This document shows positions 24,786 to 33,603 of a stretch of DNA of 64,000 nucleotides, piece after piece. Where the stretch lies: contig CAMFGZ010000004.1 in NCBI GenBank assembly GCA_945952105.1, forward strand, positions 1 through 64,000. The letters run 5' to 3'. Source of the DNA: an uncultured Rhodospirillaceae bacterium. Lineage in GTDB: Bacteria > Pseudomonadota > Alphaproteobacteria > Reyranellales > Reyranellaceae. Within the stretch, counting starts at the first letter, position 1, and each line of letters opens with the position of its first letter. The notes below the pieces were generated by a model, which saw only the letters and a program-made list of their open reading frames with translations, searched no databases and had not been told where the DNA came from. The translations under genes were made by a program, and so were the position numbers.

Positions 24786-26915
24786 ATGTCCAAGATTCTG
24801 AAGGCGACCGCGGTCGCCCTTGCCGGCTTCGCTTTCGTCCCGGCGATCACCCACGCCCAGACCGATCCCGGCACGGCACAGTCGCCCGCCGCCCCCGCGG
24901 CTCCGGTCACGCCTCCGGCAACGGGCGCCGGCACCGAATTGAGGCTCGCGCCGATCGTCGTCAGCGCCACGCGCAGCGAGCGCACGCTGACCGACCAGCC
25001 GATGAGCGTCAGCGTCGTCGACAAGAAGGACATCGAGCAGGTTCCGGCCCAGTCGCTCGATGACGTCCTGCGCACCATTCCCGGGATCAATCTGCCGCTG
25101 ACCGCGAGCTACCAGAATCACCCGACCGCCAACTTCATCTCGATGCGCGGCCTGGGCGGCGGCCATCACATCGTGCGCGCCCTCGTGATGCTGGATGGCA
25201 TTCCGATCAATGATCCGTTCTTTGGCTACGTTCAGTGGAACCGAGTTCCGATGGACAATATCGAGCGCGTCGAGGTCGTTCGTGGCGCCGGCGCCTCGCT
25301 GTGGGGCAACTACGCGATGGGTGGCGTGATCAACATCGTGACGCGTACGCCGAGCAAGTCGGTCAAGGTTTCGGGCGGTGCCTCGGGCGGCGGCGGCAGC
25401 TACGGTACCTATCGGGGTGACGGCTTTGCCGACTTTGCCCTGTCCGACAGCGTGTCGATGCGCGCCAATTTCGACGCCTGGGGCACGTCCGGCTTCAACC
25501 AGATCCAGCCCGCCTACGGCCCGATCTACGTGCCGACCTCGTTCAACGCCCTGAACGGCCAGGCTTCAGTCTACATCAACCCCGACCCGACCCTGACGGC
25601 GAACCTGCGCGTCAACGTGCACAGCAACAACCAGGTGCTGATGATCCCGGTCCAGACCAACAACCAGCAGATTTACGACCTCGCCGGCACCATGACGAAG
25701 AAGTTCGGCGACTACGACCTGACGGTGGCCGCTTTTCACGAGCAGAGCCGGTTCGTGACCAACAATGCCGCGACGCCATTCGGCTTCCAGACCGGCCAAG
25801 CGGCGTATCTGCAGAACCAGCACGCCACGCCTGTCTTCAGCACGGGAGGTTCGGTCCAACTCTCGACCAGGGTCAACGACGTCGTTCGGCTGATCAGCGT
25901 CGGCGCCGACTTCCAGTGGATCTCGGGCACGGACTCCGCGCTGATCTTCAACCAGGCGGGCGCGGTCACGCAGCAATATTCCGGGGGCGGCAAGCAGCAG
26001 TTCATCGGTGCCTTTGCCCAGGTCGACGTCTCTCCGGTGAAAGACTTCCAGGTCCTTGCAAGCGGCCGCCTGCAAACCTTCCTGAATTACGACGGCTTCG
26101 ACGGCGCACCCGGAGGTGCGGGAATGGTGTCCAACACCGCGGCGACCAGCTTCGATCCGCGTCTCTCGATGCAGTGGAACGTCACTCCGAACGTCAGCGT
26201 GCGGGGCGCTGGCTACACGGCTTTTCGCGCGCCGACACTCGACAATCTCTACCGGTCCTTCAGCGTGCCGTTCGGCATCTTCCTGCCCAACGCACAGCTC
26301 ACGCCCGAGAAGCTGTGGGGCTTCGAGGCCGGCTTCGACGTCAATTGGGGTCCCGTGACCGGCCAGTTCACCGGCTACTACCAGCAGGTCAGCAACCTCA
26401 TCACCACCCGCAATCTGGCCTTCGGCCAGCTGCCGCCGGGCTTCTTCTTCGGCACACAGCAGATCAACGCCAGCAAGGCCGTCGTGCAGGGCATCGAGGC
26501 ACAGCTCGGCTGGCAGATCGCGCCGGGCTGGAAAGCCGACGTGAACTACACGACCGTCAGCTCCAAGATCGTCGAGAACCAGTACGATCCGCTGAGCATC
26601 GGCCGCCAGCAGGCCGGCATCCCGACGCAGCAGGCCGCGGCGACGCTGTCCTATGCCGATCCGCGCGGCTGGCGCGCCATGGCGCGGTTCCGCTGGATCG
26701 GTCAGTCGTGGGGCGACAACGACAACACCCTGCCGCTCAACAGCTTCACGGTGACGGACATTTCCGCCGGCTACAACTTCCAGGGCAAGGCCGAAGCCTT
26801 CGTGAACGTGCAGAACCTATTCAACCAGTACTACATCGCCGACAATTCCGGCCTCAACCCGCCGCTGCAAGGAACGCCGTTCACGGTCTTCGCCGGCCTC
26901 AAGGCGAAGTTCTGA
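24786..26915 (+). CDS. TonB-dependent receptor, probably for copper
   Basis: The protein has 709 residues with AAGGAAA before the ATG. Signal peptide residues 1-24 (VPAITHAQ), Pro/Ala linker, then the TonB box region LAPIVVSATR and plug (SLDDVLRTIPGINLPL, FISMRGLGGGHHIVRALVML, NIERVEVVRGAGASLWGNYA, MGGVINIVTRTPS), and a barrel ending FAGLKAKF. The GGGHH motif in the plug is a possible metal site. Preceded by DUF2946 and followed, with a TGATG overlap, by the copper-uptake-associated small protein, it fits the OprC-like copper receptor context. The ligand is inferred from neighbours. Confidence 0.88.
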   Translation: MSKILKATAVALAGFAFVPAITHAQTDPGTAQSPAAPAAPVTPPATGAGTELRLAPIVVSATRSERTLTDQPMSVSVVDKKDIEQVPAQSLDDVLRTIPGINLPLTASYQNHPTANFISMRGLGGGHHIVRALVMLDGIPINDPFFGYVQWNRVPMDNIERVEVVRGAGASLWGNYAMGGVINIVTRTPSKSVKVSGGASGGGGSYGTYRGDGFADFALSDSVSMRANFDAWGTSGFNQIQPAYGPIYVPTSFNALNGQASVYINPDPTLTANLRVNVHSNNQVLMIPVQTNNQQIYDLAGTMTKKFGDYDLTVAAFHEQSRFVTNNAATPFGFQTGQAAYLQNQHATPVFSTGGSVQLSTRVNDVVRLISVGADFQWISGTDSALIFNQAGAVTQQYSGGGKQQFIGAFAQVDVSPVKDFQVLASGRLQTFLNYDGFDGAPGGAGMVSNTAATSFDPRLSMQWNVTPNVSVRGAGYTAFRAPTLDNLYRSFSVPFGIFLPNAQLTPEKLWGFEAGFDVNWGPVTGQFTGYYQQVSNLITTRNLAFGQLPPGFFFGTQQINASKAVVQGIEAQLGWQIAPGWKADVNYTTVSSKIVENQYDPLSIGRQQAGIPTQQAAATLSYADPRGWRAMARFRWIGQSWGDNDNTLPLNSFTVTDISAGYNFQGKAEAFVNVQNLFNQYYIADNSGLNPPLQGTPFTVFAGLKAKF

Positions 26916-27370
26916 TGCGCGCGATCCTCGCATTGCTGGTGTCCCTGACGGCAATCCTGCCGTCGGGGATGGTGCTCGCGCAAGCGCCCACGGATCCGGC
27001 CGTGGCGATCCGCCAGCTTCTTTCTTCCACCTTCGAGAAGCCGGGCTCGGCGCTTTCCCTCGATCCGATCGTGGTCGAAGGAGATGCTGCCGTCGTCGGC
27101 TGGATCCAGGACGACATGGCCGGCCGCGCCCTCCTGCGCGCCAGGAACGGACACTGGACGATCGTCGCCTGCGGCGGCGATGCTCTCAAGGCGGCGGCGA
27201 CACTGCAGCGGCTCGGCCTCCCGTCGGTGCAAGCAACCAGGCTTGCGACGTCGATTGCGCGTGATGAAGCCAGGCTCGATCCCACGCGCGTGGCGCGCTT
27301 CGCCACCTTCGGCGAGCTCGTCGAGATGGAGGGCCATCCGCACCCTCCTGCGACCGTTCCTCGTCACTGA
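26915..27370 (+). CDS. Small periplasmic protein, copper-uptake-system associated
   Basis: The protein has 151 residues with a signal peptide (about 1-22, ending MVLAQ). It is a compact domain with VVEGDAAVVGWIQDDMAGRA, then LLRARNGHWTIVACGGDALK and a helical end with TFGELVEMEGHPHPP. It matches my memory of a small family annotated as copper-uptake-system-associated protein, found with DUF2946 and TonB copper receptors. The function is not established. It has one cysteine (VACGGD) and a C-terminal His-Pro-His. Its ATG overlaps the stop of the receptor gene (TGATG), implying coupled translation. Confidence 0.7.
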   Translation: MRAILALLVSLTAILPSGMVLAQAPTDPAVAIRQLLSSTFEKPGSALSLDPIVVEGDAAVVGWIQDDMAGRALLRARNGHWTIVACGGDALKAAATLQRLGLPSVQATRLATSIARDEARLDPTRVARFATFGELVEMEGHPHPPATVPRH

Positions 27371-27525
27371 GCGGTGCGGAGACGTTCATCAGCCAACCCG
27401 ACGTCGCGGACGAATTCCTCGGCCGGCACGCGTTCCGTGCGACGCAGGTCATGATGGCCTCGTCGAACAGACCAGGAGATTGATCGTCATCGCACCCGAC
27501 GGCGGCTTGACCGTCGGGGCCGATG
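27371..27525. other. Gap between the copper island and the next gene, possible gene remnant
   Basis: The 155-base gap has a plus-strand open stretch (from about 27370 to a TGA near 27480) reading ETFISQPDVADEFLGRHAFR and on to VMMASSNRPGD. It looks protein-like but has no start codon and no match I recognise. It may be the tail of a deleted gene. No strong terminator was seen. Confidence 0.3.
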
Positions 27526-28260
27526 TCACGCCCAGCCGCCAGCGTGCGGCAAGACGTGCCCGGTTATGAAGCCCGCGCCATCGGAACAGAGGAAGCACAC
27601 CGTCGCACCCAGCTCGTCGGACTTGCCGAGACGGCCGAGCGGGATCTGCGCCGTCATCTTGGCCATCGCCTCGCGATTGGCGAGCAGCGCCGGCGGGAAG
27701 TAGTCGGGGTTCTCGACATAGTTCGAGCCGACGGCGTTCACGGTGATGCCGTCGCGGCCGAGCTCCTTGGCGAGCGAGGAGACGAGACCGTTCCCCGCCG
27801 CGCGCGCCGAGACGTAGGGCGCATAGTTGGCGATGCCGCGCAGGGGCGCGGCCGAGGAGACGAATACGATGCGCCCCGACTTGCGCTTGCGCATCGAGGG
27901 TGCGACGAGCTGCGTCAGCCGGAACGGCGCCACGGCCATGACCTCGAGCGCATCTCGGAAATCCTCGATGCGGGTCTCGCCGAGCGGCGCTCGCAGGGCC
28001 GGATAGGCATCGTTGTTCACCAGCGCATCGATATGGCCGTGCCGCTTGAGTGCCAGCTCGACCATCGCCGCCGGCTCGACGGCGGAGAGGGCATGGGCGC
28101 CGGGGAACTGCGCTTCATATTTGTGGCGCGCGCTCGGCGTATCGAACGACGGGTCGTGCGCCAGCACGGTGGCGCCCTGCGACAGCGCGACCCTTGTGGT
28201 GCCGTGGCCTGCGAATTTCTCGACGTTCGTGATCAGGATGACCCGGTCTTTCAGCAGCAT
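27526..28260 (-). CDS. Halohydrin dehalogenase (SDR fold, Ser-Tyr-Arg triad)
   Basis: The protein has 244 residues with AGAGGA upstream of ATG 28260. It looks like a short-chain dehydrogenase, but the Gly-rich NAD motif is replaced by Thr11-x4-Phe16-x-Gly18 (ITNVEKFAGHG), and the active site is Ser136-x12-Tyr149-x3-Arg153 instead of Ser-Tyr-Lys. These two patterns together are the published fingerprint of halohydrin dehalogenases, which convert vicinal halohydrins to epoxides and halide and run in reverse with azide, cyanide or nitrite. The halide-pocket region NYVENPDYFPP also resembles HheA-type enzymes, as do VNNDAYP and IPLGRLGKSDELGA. It stands alone, divergent from ubiE with 25 bases between starts. 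No dehalogenation pathway partners are near. Confidence 0.85.
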   Translation of the reverse strand: MLLKDRVILITNVEKFAGHGTTRVALSQGATVLAHDPSFDTPSARHKYEAQFPGAHALSAVEPAAMVELALKRHGHIDALVNNDAYPALRAPLGETRIEDFRDALEVMAVAPFRLTQLVAPSMRKRKSGRIVFVSSAAPLRGIANYAPYVSARAAGNGLVSSLAKELGRDGITVNAVGSNYVENPDYFPPALLANREAMAKMTAQIPLGRLGKSDELGATVCFLCSDGAGFITGHVLPHAGGWA

Positions 28261-28285
28261 GGCGATTCCTCTAGGTTGCGGCCCC

Positions 28286-29083
28286 ATGGACCCAGCCTTC
28301 CCAGACGATCCTAGCGCAGCCCGTCCCGAGGGACAGGCCCCTGACGGTCGTGCGTCTTTTGGATTCCGCGACGTGCCGGCCGCCGAAAAGGCCGGGATGG
28401 TGCGCGAGGTCTTTGCCAGCGTGGCCCCGCGCTACGACCTGATGAACGACCTGATGTCGGGCGGCGTGCACCGGCTCTGGAAGAACACCATGGTCGACGT
28501 GGTGAACCCGCGGCCGGGCGAGAAGCTGCTCGATGTGGCCGGCGGCACCGGCGACATCGCCTTCCGCCTGCTGCGCCGCCAGGGCGAGCGGCCGGACGTC
28601 ACGATCTGCGACATCAATCCGGCCATGCTGGAAGTCGGCCGCGACCGCGCCGTCGACCGCGGGCTGCTGCACGGGCTCACCTGGGCGACCGGCGACGCCG
28701 AGCACCTGCCGTTCCCCGACCGCTCGTTCGATGCCTACACGATCGCCTTCGGCCTGCGGAACGTCACCGACATCGACCAGGCGTTGCGCGACGCCCATCG
28801 CGTGCTGAAGCCCGGCGGGCGCTTCTACTGTCTCGAGTTCAGCAAGGTCACCTCGGCGCCGGTCGGCCGCGTGTACGACGCCTATTCCGAGCGCGCGCTG
28901 CCGTTCTTCGGCAGGATCATCGCGAAGGACGCCGATTCCTACCGCTATCTCCACGAGAGCATCCGCCGCTTCCCGCCGCAGCGCGAGCTGGCGGCGCGCA
29001 TGCGGGCGGCGGGCTTCGAAAACGTGTCGTGGCGCGACATGTCGCTGGGCGTCGTGGCGCTGCACCAGGGCTGGCGCATCTAG
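28286..29083 (+). CDS. ubiE: UbiE C-methyltransferase of ubiquinone/menaquinone synthesis
   Basis: The protein has 265 residues and is a SAM-dependent methyltransferase with the UbiE signatures VFASVAPRYDLMNDLMSGG, LLDVAGGTGDIAFRLLR (SAM motif I) and FGLRNVTDIDQALRDAHRVL. It methylates the benzoquinone ring carbon in ubiquinone biosynthesis at the inner membrane. The stop is directly followed by the ubiB start (TAGATG), so the two are one operon. The ubiE-ubiB-coaBC-dut order is typical of alphaproteobacteria. Confidence 0.95.
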   Translation: MDPAFPDDPSAARPEGQAPDGRASFGFRDVPAAEKAGMVREVFASVAPRYDLMNDLMSGGVHRLWKNTMVDVVNPRPGEKLLDVAGGTGDIAFRLLRRQGERPDVTICDINPAMLEVGRDRAVDRGLLHGLTWATGDAEHLPFPDRSFDAYTIAFGLRNVTDIDQALRDAHRVLKPGGRFYCLEFSKVTSAPVGRVYDAYSERALPFFGRIIAKDADSYRYLHESIRRFPPQRELAARMRAAGFENVSWRDMSLGVVALHQGWRI

Positions 29084-30607
29084 ATGTTCCGCGCGCTTCG
29101 AAACGGTTGGCGCCTGTTGCGCATGGCGGTGAGCTTCGCGCGCCACGATGCGCTGTTCCCGCTCGAGACGCTGGGCATCGCGCCGGCGCTGATCGCCTGG
29201 GCGCGCCTCTTCGCGCCGCGCCGCGATCCACGCCGCCCCGGTGAGCGGCTGGCGGCGGCGCTACAGGACATGGGCCCGTCCTTCATCAAGCTCGGCCAGG
29301 CGCTGTCGACGCGCGCCGATCTGTTCAGCGAGGAGGTGGCAGCCGATCTCGCGCGCCTGCAGGACCATATCCCGGCCTTCCCCGGTGCCGAGGCGCGTCG
29401 CATCATCGAAACCGAGCTGGGTCAGCCCCTGGGCGCCGTCTTCTCGGCCTTCGACGACGTGCCGGTGGCGGCGGCGTCGATCGCACAGGTCCATTTCGCG
29501 GTCACGACGGACGGTCGCGACGTCGCGGTGAAGGTGCTGCGGCCCGGCATCGCCAAGGCCTTCGAGCAGGATCTCGATCTCTTCTACTGGGTGGCCGAGC
29601 TGGTCGAGCGCACCCAGCCGCGCTTCCGCCGCCTGAAGCCGGTCGAATCGGTGCGCGCCTTCGCCGACGTGGTGCGGGTCGAGATGGACCTGCGCATGGA
29701 GGCCGCGGCCGCCGAAGAACTCGGTGAGAACTTCGCCGACGATCCCAACTATCGCGCGCCCAAGATCGACTGGGATCGCACCGGCGAGCGCGTGATGACG
29801 CAGGAGCGGGTCGACGGCATCCCGATCGGCGATCGCGATGCCATCATCGCCGCCGGGCACGATCCGCACGAGATCATGCGCAAGTGCGCCGAGGCCTTCT
29901 TCTATCAGGTGTTCCGCGACGGCTTCTTCCACGCCGACATGCATGGCGGCAACGCCTTCGTCGATCGCCAGGGCATGATCGTGCCGGTCGATTTCGGCAT
30001 CATGGGCCGGGTCGACGAGGATACGCGCGGCTATCTCGCGGAGCTGCTGGTCGCCTTCCTGCGGCGCGACTACCACGCCGTCGCCGAGGTCCAGTTCCGC
30101 GCCGGCTACGTGCCGCCCGACCAGTCGCTCGAAATCTTCGCCCAGGCCTGCCGCTCGATCGGCGAGCCGATCTTCGGCAAGCCCAGCCACCAGATCTCGA
30201 TCGCCCGCCTGCTGGCGCAGATGCTGCGGGTCACCGAGCAGTTCGAGATGTCGGCGCAACCGCAACTCCTGCTGCTGCAGAAGACCATGCTGATGGCCGA
30301 GGGCATGGGCACCAAGCTCAATCCCAACGTCAACATCTGGGAGCTGGCACGGCCGCTGATCGAGGACTGGATGGTCACGCATTTCGGTCCGCGCGCCACG
30401 GTCGGCCGCGCCGTCGACGACCTGGCGCAGGGCCTGCGCCGCCTGCCGCGCCTGATCGACAGCCTGCACCTGGTGGCCGAGCACGAACGGCGCAAGGCAG
30501 AGCGGGATGCCGAACGGCCGCCGCACGAGGGCCGGTTCCGGCCGCGCTTCGCCGAGGTCGTCGCCATCCTCGCCCTGATCGCCGCCATCGCCGCGTGGTG
30601 GCACTGA
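29084..30607 (+). CDS. ubiB: UbiB, atypical kinase needed for ubiquinone biosynthesis
   Basis: The protein has 507 residues. The KLGQALSTRADLFSE (KxGQ) motif, the Ala-rich nucleotide loop AAASIAQVHFA, the catalytic HADMHGGNAFV and VDFGIMG all belong to the ABC1/UbiB kinase family. A hydrophobic C-terminal anchor (VVAILALIAAIAAWW) places it at the inner membrane. It supports coenzyme Q assembly as an ATPase. It is immediately downstream of ubiE with no gap. Confidence 0.95.
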   Translation: MFRALRNGWRLLRMAVSFARHDALFPLETLGIAPALIAWARLFAPRRDPRRPGERLAAALQDMGPSFIKLGQALSTRADLFSEEVAADLARLQDHIPAFPGAEARRIIETELGQPLGAVFSAFDDVPVAAASIAQVHFAVTTDGRDVAVKVLRPGIAKAFEQDLDLFYWVAELVERTQPRFRRLKPVESVRAFADVVRVEMDLRMEAAAAEELGENFADDPNYRAPKIDWDRTGERVMTQERVDGIPIGDRDAIIAAGHDPHEIMRKCAEAFFYQVFRDGFFHADMHGGNAFVDRQGMIVPVDFGIMGRVDEDTRGYLAELLVAFLRRDYHAVAEVQFRAGYVPPDQSLEIFAQACRSIGEPIFGKPSHQISIARLLAQMLRVTEQFEMSAQPQLLLLQKTMLMAEGMGTKLNPNVNIWELARPLIEDWMVTHFGPRATVGRAVDDLAQGLRRLPRLIDSLHLVAEHERRKAERDAERPPHEGRFRPRFAEVVAILALIAAIAAWWH

Positions 30608-30610
30608 CCC

Positions 30611-31351
30611 GTGACCACCGAGCAGATCGTCATCGGCCTCGCGATCTTCCTGCTGGCGGGCACCGTCAAGGGGCTGGTGGGGCTCGGCCTGCCGGCCATT
30701 TCCATTGCGCTGATGTCGCTTTTCCTGCCGCTGTCGGAAGCCATCGCCCTGATCGCCCTGCCGACCATCGTCACCAATGTCTGGCAGGCGGCGGTTGGTG
30801 GCCATTTCTGGCACATCGTGCGGCGCCAGTGGCCGCTGATGCTGCCGCTCGCGGTCGTGCTCTACCTTACGGTCTGGCTGATCGGCCAGAAAGGCCCCAA
30901 CTGGGCCTTCCTCGTGCTCGGCACGGTGCTGATCATCTACAGTTCGCTCGGTCTGTTCCGCATCCGGCTCACCATCCATGCAGACCTCGAGAAGCCGCTG
31001 GCGCCCGTCATCGGCGTGGTGTCGGGCTTCGTGGCGGGCGTGGTCGGCGTGCCGATCGTTCCACTGATGCCCTACCTTCAGGGGCTGGACATCAAGCCGG
31101 TCGAGCTGGTTCAGACGCTGGGCGTGGTCCTGTGCGCCACGTCGCTCACCCTGACCGCGTCGCTGCTGTTCTTCGGCGTGCTCGACGGACCGCGCGCCCT
31201 GGTTTCGGGCGTCGCGGTCCTGCCGGCCATCGGCGGCATGTGGCTCGGCCAGCGCATCCGGTCCCGCCTCTCGGTCGAGCAGTTCCGCCTGGCCGTGTTC
31301 TGGGCGCTGCTGGCGACCGGCCTCTATACTGTCGCCACCCGCCTCTTGTGA
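30611..31351 (+). CDS. TSUP (TauE/SafE) family membrane permease
   Basis: The protein has 246 residues from GTG 30611. It has about seven or eight transmembrane helices and the paired GLVGLGLPAISIALM and GFVAGVVGVPIVPLMPYLQG repeats typical of TSUP sulfite/organosulfonate exporters. The substrate is unknown. It lies four bases after ubiB and 13 bases before coaBC, an insertion into the usual ubiB-coaBC order. Confidence 0.85.
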   Translation: MTTEQIVIGLAIFLLAGTVKGLVGLGLPAISIALMSLFLPLSEAIALIALPTIVTNVWQAAVGGHFWHIVRRQWPLMLPLAVVLYLTVWLIGQKGPNWAFLVLGTVLIIYSSLGLFRIRLTIHADLEKPLAPVIGVVSGFVAGVVGVPIVPLMPYLQGLDIKPVELVQTLGVVLCATSLTLTASLLFFGVLDGPRALVSGVAVLPAIGGMWLGQRIRSRLSVEQFRLAVFWALLATGLYTVATRLL

Positions 31352-31364
31352 TAGGCTGACGGCC

Positions 31365-32591
31365 ATGTTGCACGGCAAGCGCATCCTGCTGATCGTCGCG
31401 GGCGGAATCGCGGCCTTCAAGTCGGCGGAACTGATCCGGCTCCTGCGCGGGCGCGGCGCCTCTGTGCGTTGCGTTCTCACCGAAGCGGGCGCGAAGTTCG
31501 TGACGCCGCTCACCTTGCAGGCTCTGTCCGAGGACCGCGTCTACGGCGACATGTTCTCGCTGACCGACGAGAGCGAGATGGGTCACATCCAGCTTTCGCG
31601 CGACGCCGACCTGCTGGTCGTGGCACCGGCCACCGCCAACATGCTGGCCCGCATGGCCGGCGGCCTGGCCGACGATCTCGCTTCGACCGTGCTGCTCGCC
31701 ACCGACAAGCCCGTGCTGGCGGCGCCCGCCATGAACGTGCGCATGTGGACGCATGCCGCCACCGTGGCCAACGTCGAGACGTTGAAGCAACGCGGCGTCA
31801 CCTTCGTCGGTCCGAACGACGGGGCCATGGCCTGCAACGAGCACGGTCCTGGCCGCATGTCGGAGCCGGCCGAGATCGTGGCGGCCATCGAGGCGATGCT
31901 CGTGCGCGACCGGCCGCTGGCCGGGCGGCGCGCACTGGTGACGTCGGGTCCCACGCGCGAGGCGCTCGATCCCGTGCGCTTCATCTCCAACCATTCCTCG
32001 GGCAAGCAGGGCCATGCCATCGCCGCGGCGCTGGCGCAGCTCGGCGCCGACGTGACCTTGGTGAGCGGGCCGGTCGGCGTGGCCGATCCGGCCGGCGTGA
32101 AGGTCGTGAAGATCGAATCGGCCGACCAGATGCTGGCTGCCTGTCTTGGAGCCGGCGCGCTCGACATCGCCGTCTGTGCCGCGGCCGTGGCCGACTGGAA
32201 GGCCGCCAAGCCGGCCGCCGGCAAGATCAAGAAGAAGGCGGGCGCCCCGCCGCCGGCGCTGGAACTCGCGCCCAATCCCGACATCCTGGCGACGCTGTCC
32301 AAGGCCGGCCCGAAGCGGCCGACGCTGGTCGTGGGTTTTGCCGCCGAGACCGAGAACGTGGTGGCCAATGCCATCGAAAAGCGCGGCCGCAAGGGCTGCG
32401 ACTGGATCGTCGCCAACGACGTGTCGCCGGCCACCGGCACTTTCGGCGGCGAGCGCAACACCGTGCACCTGATCACCGCGGCCGGCGCCGAGGACTGGCC
32501 GCCATTGGACAAGGGCGATGTCGCGATGCGGCTCGCCGGCCGGATCGCGCTGCACCTGGCCGAGGCAGTCAGGAAGCAGGCCGCGGAGTAA
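31365..32591 (+). CDS. coaBC: Bifunctional phosphopantothenoylcysteine decarboxylase/synthetase CoaBC
   Basis: The protein has 408 residues. The CoaC flavoprotein half (residues 1 to about 185) has LLIVAGGIAAFKSAELIRLL, the PATANMLARMAGGLADDL loop, APAMNVRMW and the catalytic cysteine in MACNEHGPGRM. The CoaB synthetase half begins LVTSGPTREALDPVRFISN and ends with the nucleotide-binding WIVANDVS region. It makes 4'-phosphopantetheine from phosphopantothenate and cysteine for coenzyme A. dut follows 15 bases later. Confidence 0.95.
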   Translation: MLHGKRILLIVAGGIAAFKSAELIRLLRGRGASVRCVLTEAGAKFVTPLTLQALSEDRVYGDMFSLTDESEMGHIQLSRDADLLVVAPATANMLARMAGGLADDLASTVLLATDKPVLAAPAMNVRMWTHAATVANVETLKQRGVTFVGPNDGAMACNEHGPGRMSEPAEIVAAIEAMLVRDRPLAGRRALVTSGPTREALDPVRFISNHSSGKQGHAIAAALAQLGADVTLVSGPVGVADPAGVKVVKIESADQMLAACLGAGALDIAVCAAAVADWKAAKPAAGKIKKKAGAPPPALELAPNPDILATLSKAGPKRPTLVVGFAAETENVVANAIEKRGRKGCDWIVANDVSPATGTFGGERNTVHLITAAGAEDWPPLDKGDVAMRLAGRIALHLAEAVRKQAAE

Positions 32592-32606
32592 TTCAACGGG
32601 GGAACG

Positions 32607-33089
32607 ATGAAGGGCGTCGAGAGCATCGAGATCGAGGTGGTGCGGCTGCCGCATGGACGCGACCTGCAGCTTCCCGATTATGCGACCGCCTCGGCCGCCG
32701 GCGCCGACCTGTTGGCGGCCATCGACCAGGACATCGAGCTGGGGCCCCTGGAACGAAAGATCGTGCCGACGGGCATTTCGATCGCCCTGCCGGCCGGTTT
32801 CGAGGCCCAGGTCCGGCCGCGCTCGGGGCTGGCCGCCAAGCACGGCGTCACGGTCGCCAACGCGCCGGGCACCATCGACGCCGACTATCGCGGCGAAGTC
32901 GGGGTGATCCTGATCAACCTGGGCAAGGAGCCCTTCCGAATCGAACGCGGCATGCGAATTGCACAGATGGTCGTTGCACGCCATGCCCGTGCCGTCTGGC
33001 GAGAGGTCCCGGCCCTCGACGAGACGGCCCGCGGCGCGGGCGGCTTCGGGTCGACAGGGGTAGTGGCCGGCTCCAGCAAAAGAGCCTGA
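32607..33089 (+). CDS. dut: dUTP diphosphatase
   Basis: The protein has 160 residues. The five trimeric dUTPase motifs are visible: [53 protein letters not shown] and the C-terminal GAGGFGSTG arm. It hydrolyses dUTP to dUMP, keeping uracil out of DNA. It has GGGGGA-type spacing before the ATG and is in the coaBC operon. Confidence 0.96.
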   Translation: MKGVESIEIEVVRLPHGRDLQLPDYATASAAGADLLAAIDQDIELGPLERKIVPTGISIALPAGFEAQVRPRSGLAAKHGVTVANAPGTIDADYRGEVGVILINLGKEPFRIERGMRIAQMVVARHARAVWREVPALDETARGAGGFGSTGVVAGSSKRA

Positions 33090-33105
33090 GAGGGACGAGA
33101 ACGGG

Positions 33106-33567
33106 ATGCCTCGCCTCAGCAAGAAGACGATGTTCGCGATCGAGGCGGTCTTCGACGTGGCCTTCCACGTCGGCGAGCACCCGGTGCGCAGCGGTGACAT
33201 CACCGAGCGCCAGCGCATTCCCAAGCGTTACCTGGAGCAGGTCCTGCAGCACCTGGTGCGTGCCGGCATCCTGGCCGGCAAGCGCGGTCCGCGCGGCGGC
33301 TATCGGCTGGGCCGGGACAGATCGTCCATCACGCTTGGGGAAGTCGTGAGGGTGGTACGCAATCTCGAAGTCGAGACCGAGCCCAGCGATCCCTCGATCG
33401 GCTCGCCGCTCGCCCACGAGGTCGTCTGGCCGCTGTGGGAGAAGCTGCGCGAGGAGATGATGGCGCAGCTCGACAGGGTCACCATCGAGGATCTCTGCCA
33501 GCAGGCCCGCTCAAAGGGGCTCGACGTTTCGGCAACGGCGCAGCACGCAGGCCACGCGGCGATCTGA
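33106..33567 (+). CDS. Rrf2-family transcriptional regulator
   Basis: The protein has 153 residues. The winged helix is seen in MFAIEAVFDVAFH, RIPKRYLEQVLQHLVRAGIL and GKRGPRGGYRLGRD, the Rrf2 pattern. The three-cysteine iron-sulfur cluster of IscR/NsrR is absent (only one Cys, DLCQQ), so it likely senses something by other means, like CymR-type members. It is 16 bases after dut, probably in the same transcript. Confidence 0.9.
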   Translation: MPRLSKKTMFAIEAVFDVAFHVGEHPVRSGDITERQRIPKRYLEQVLQHLVRAGILAGKRGPRGGYRLGRDRSSITLGEVVRVVRNLEVETEPSDPSIGSPLAHEVVWPLWEKLREEMMAQLDRVTIEDLCQQARSKGLDVSATAQHAGHAAI

Positions 33568-33603
33568 TATACAGCTCCCCGGTTTTATCCGGAGGAGCAA
33601 GAC

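Noticed and set aside
12848..27370. A methanobactin precursor peptide or mbnB/mbnC genes in the copper island
   Set aside because: No small Cys-containing leader-core peptide gene or MbnB/MbnC-like protein was found; only uptake and handling genes are present.
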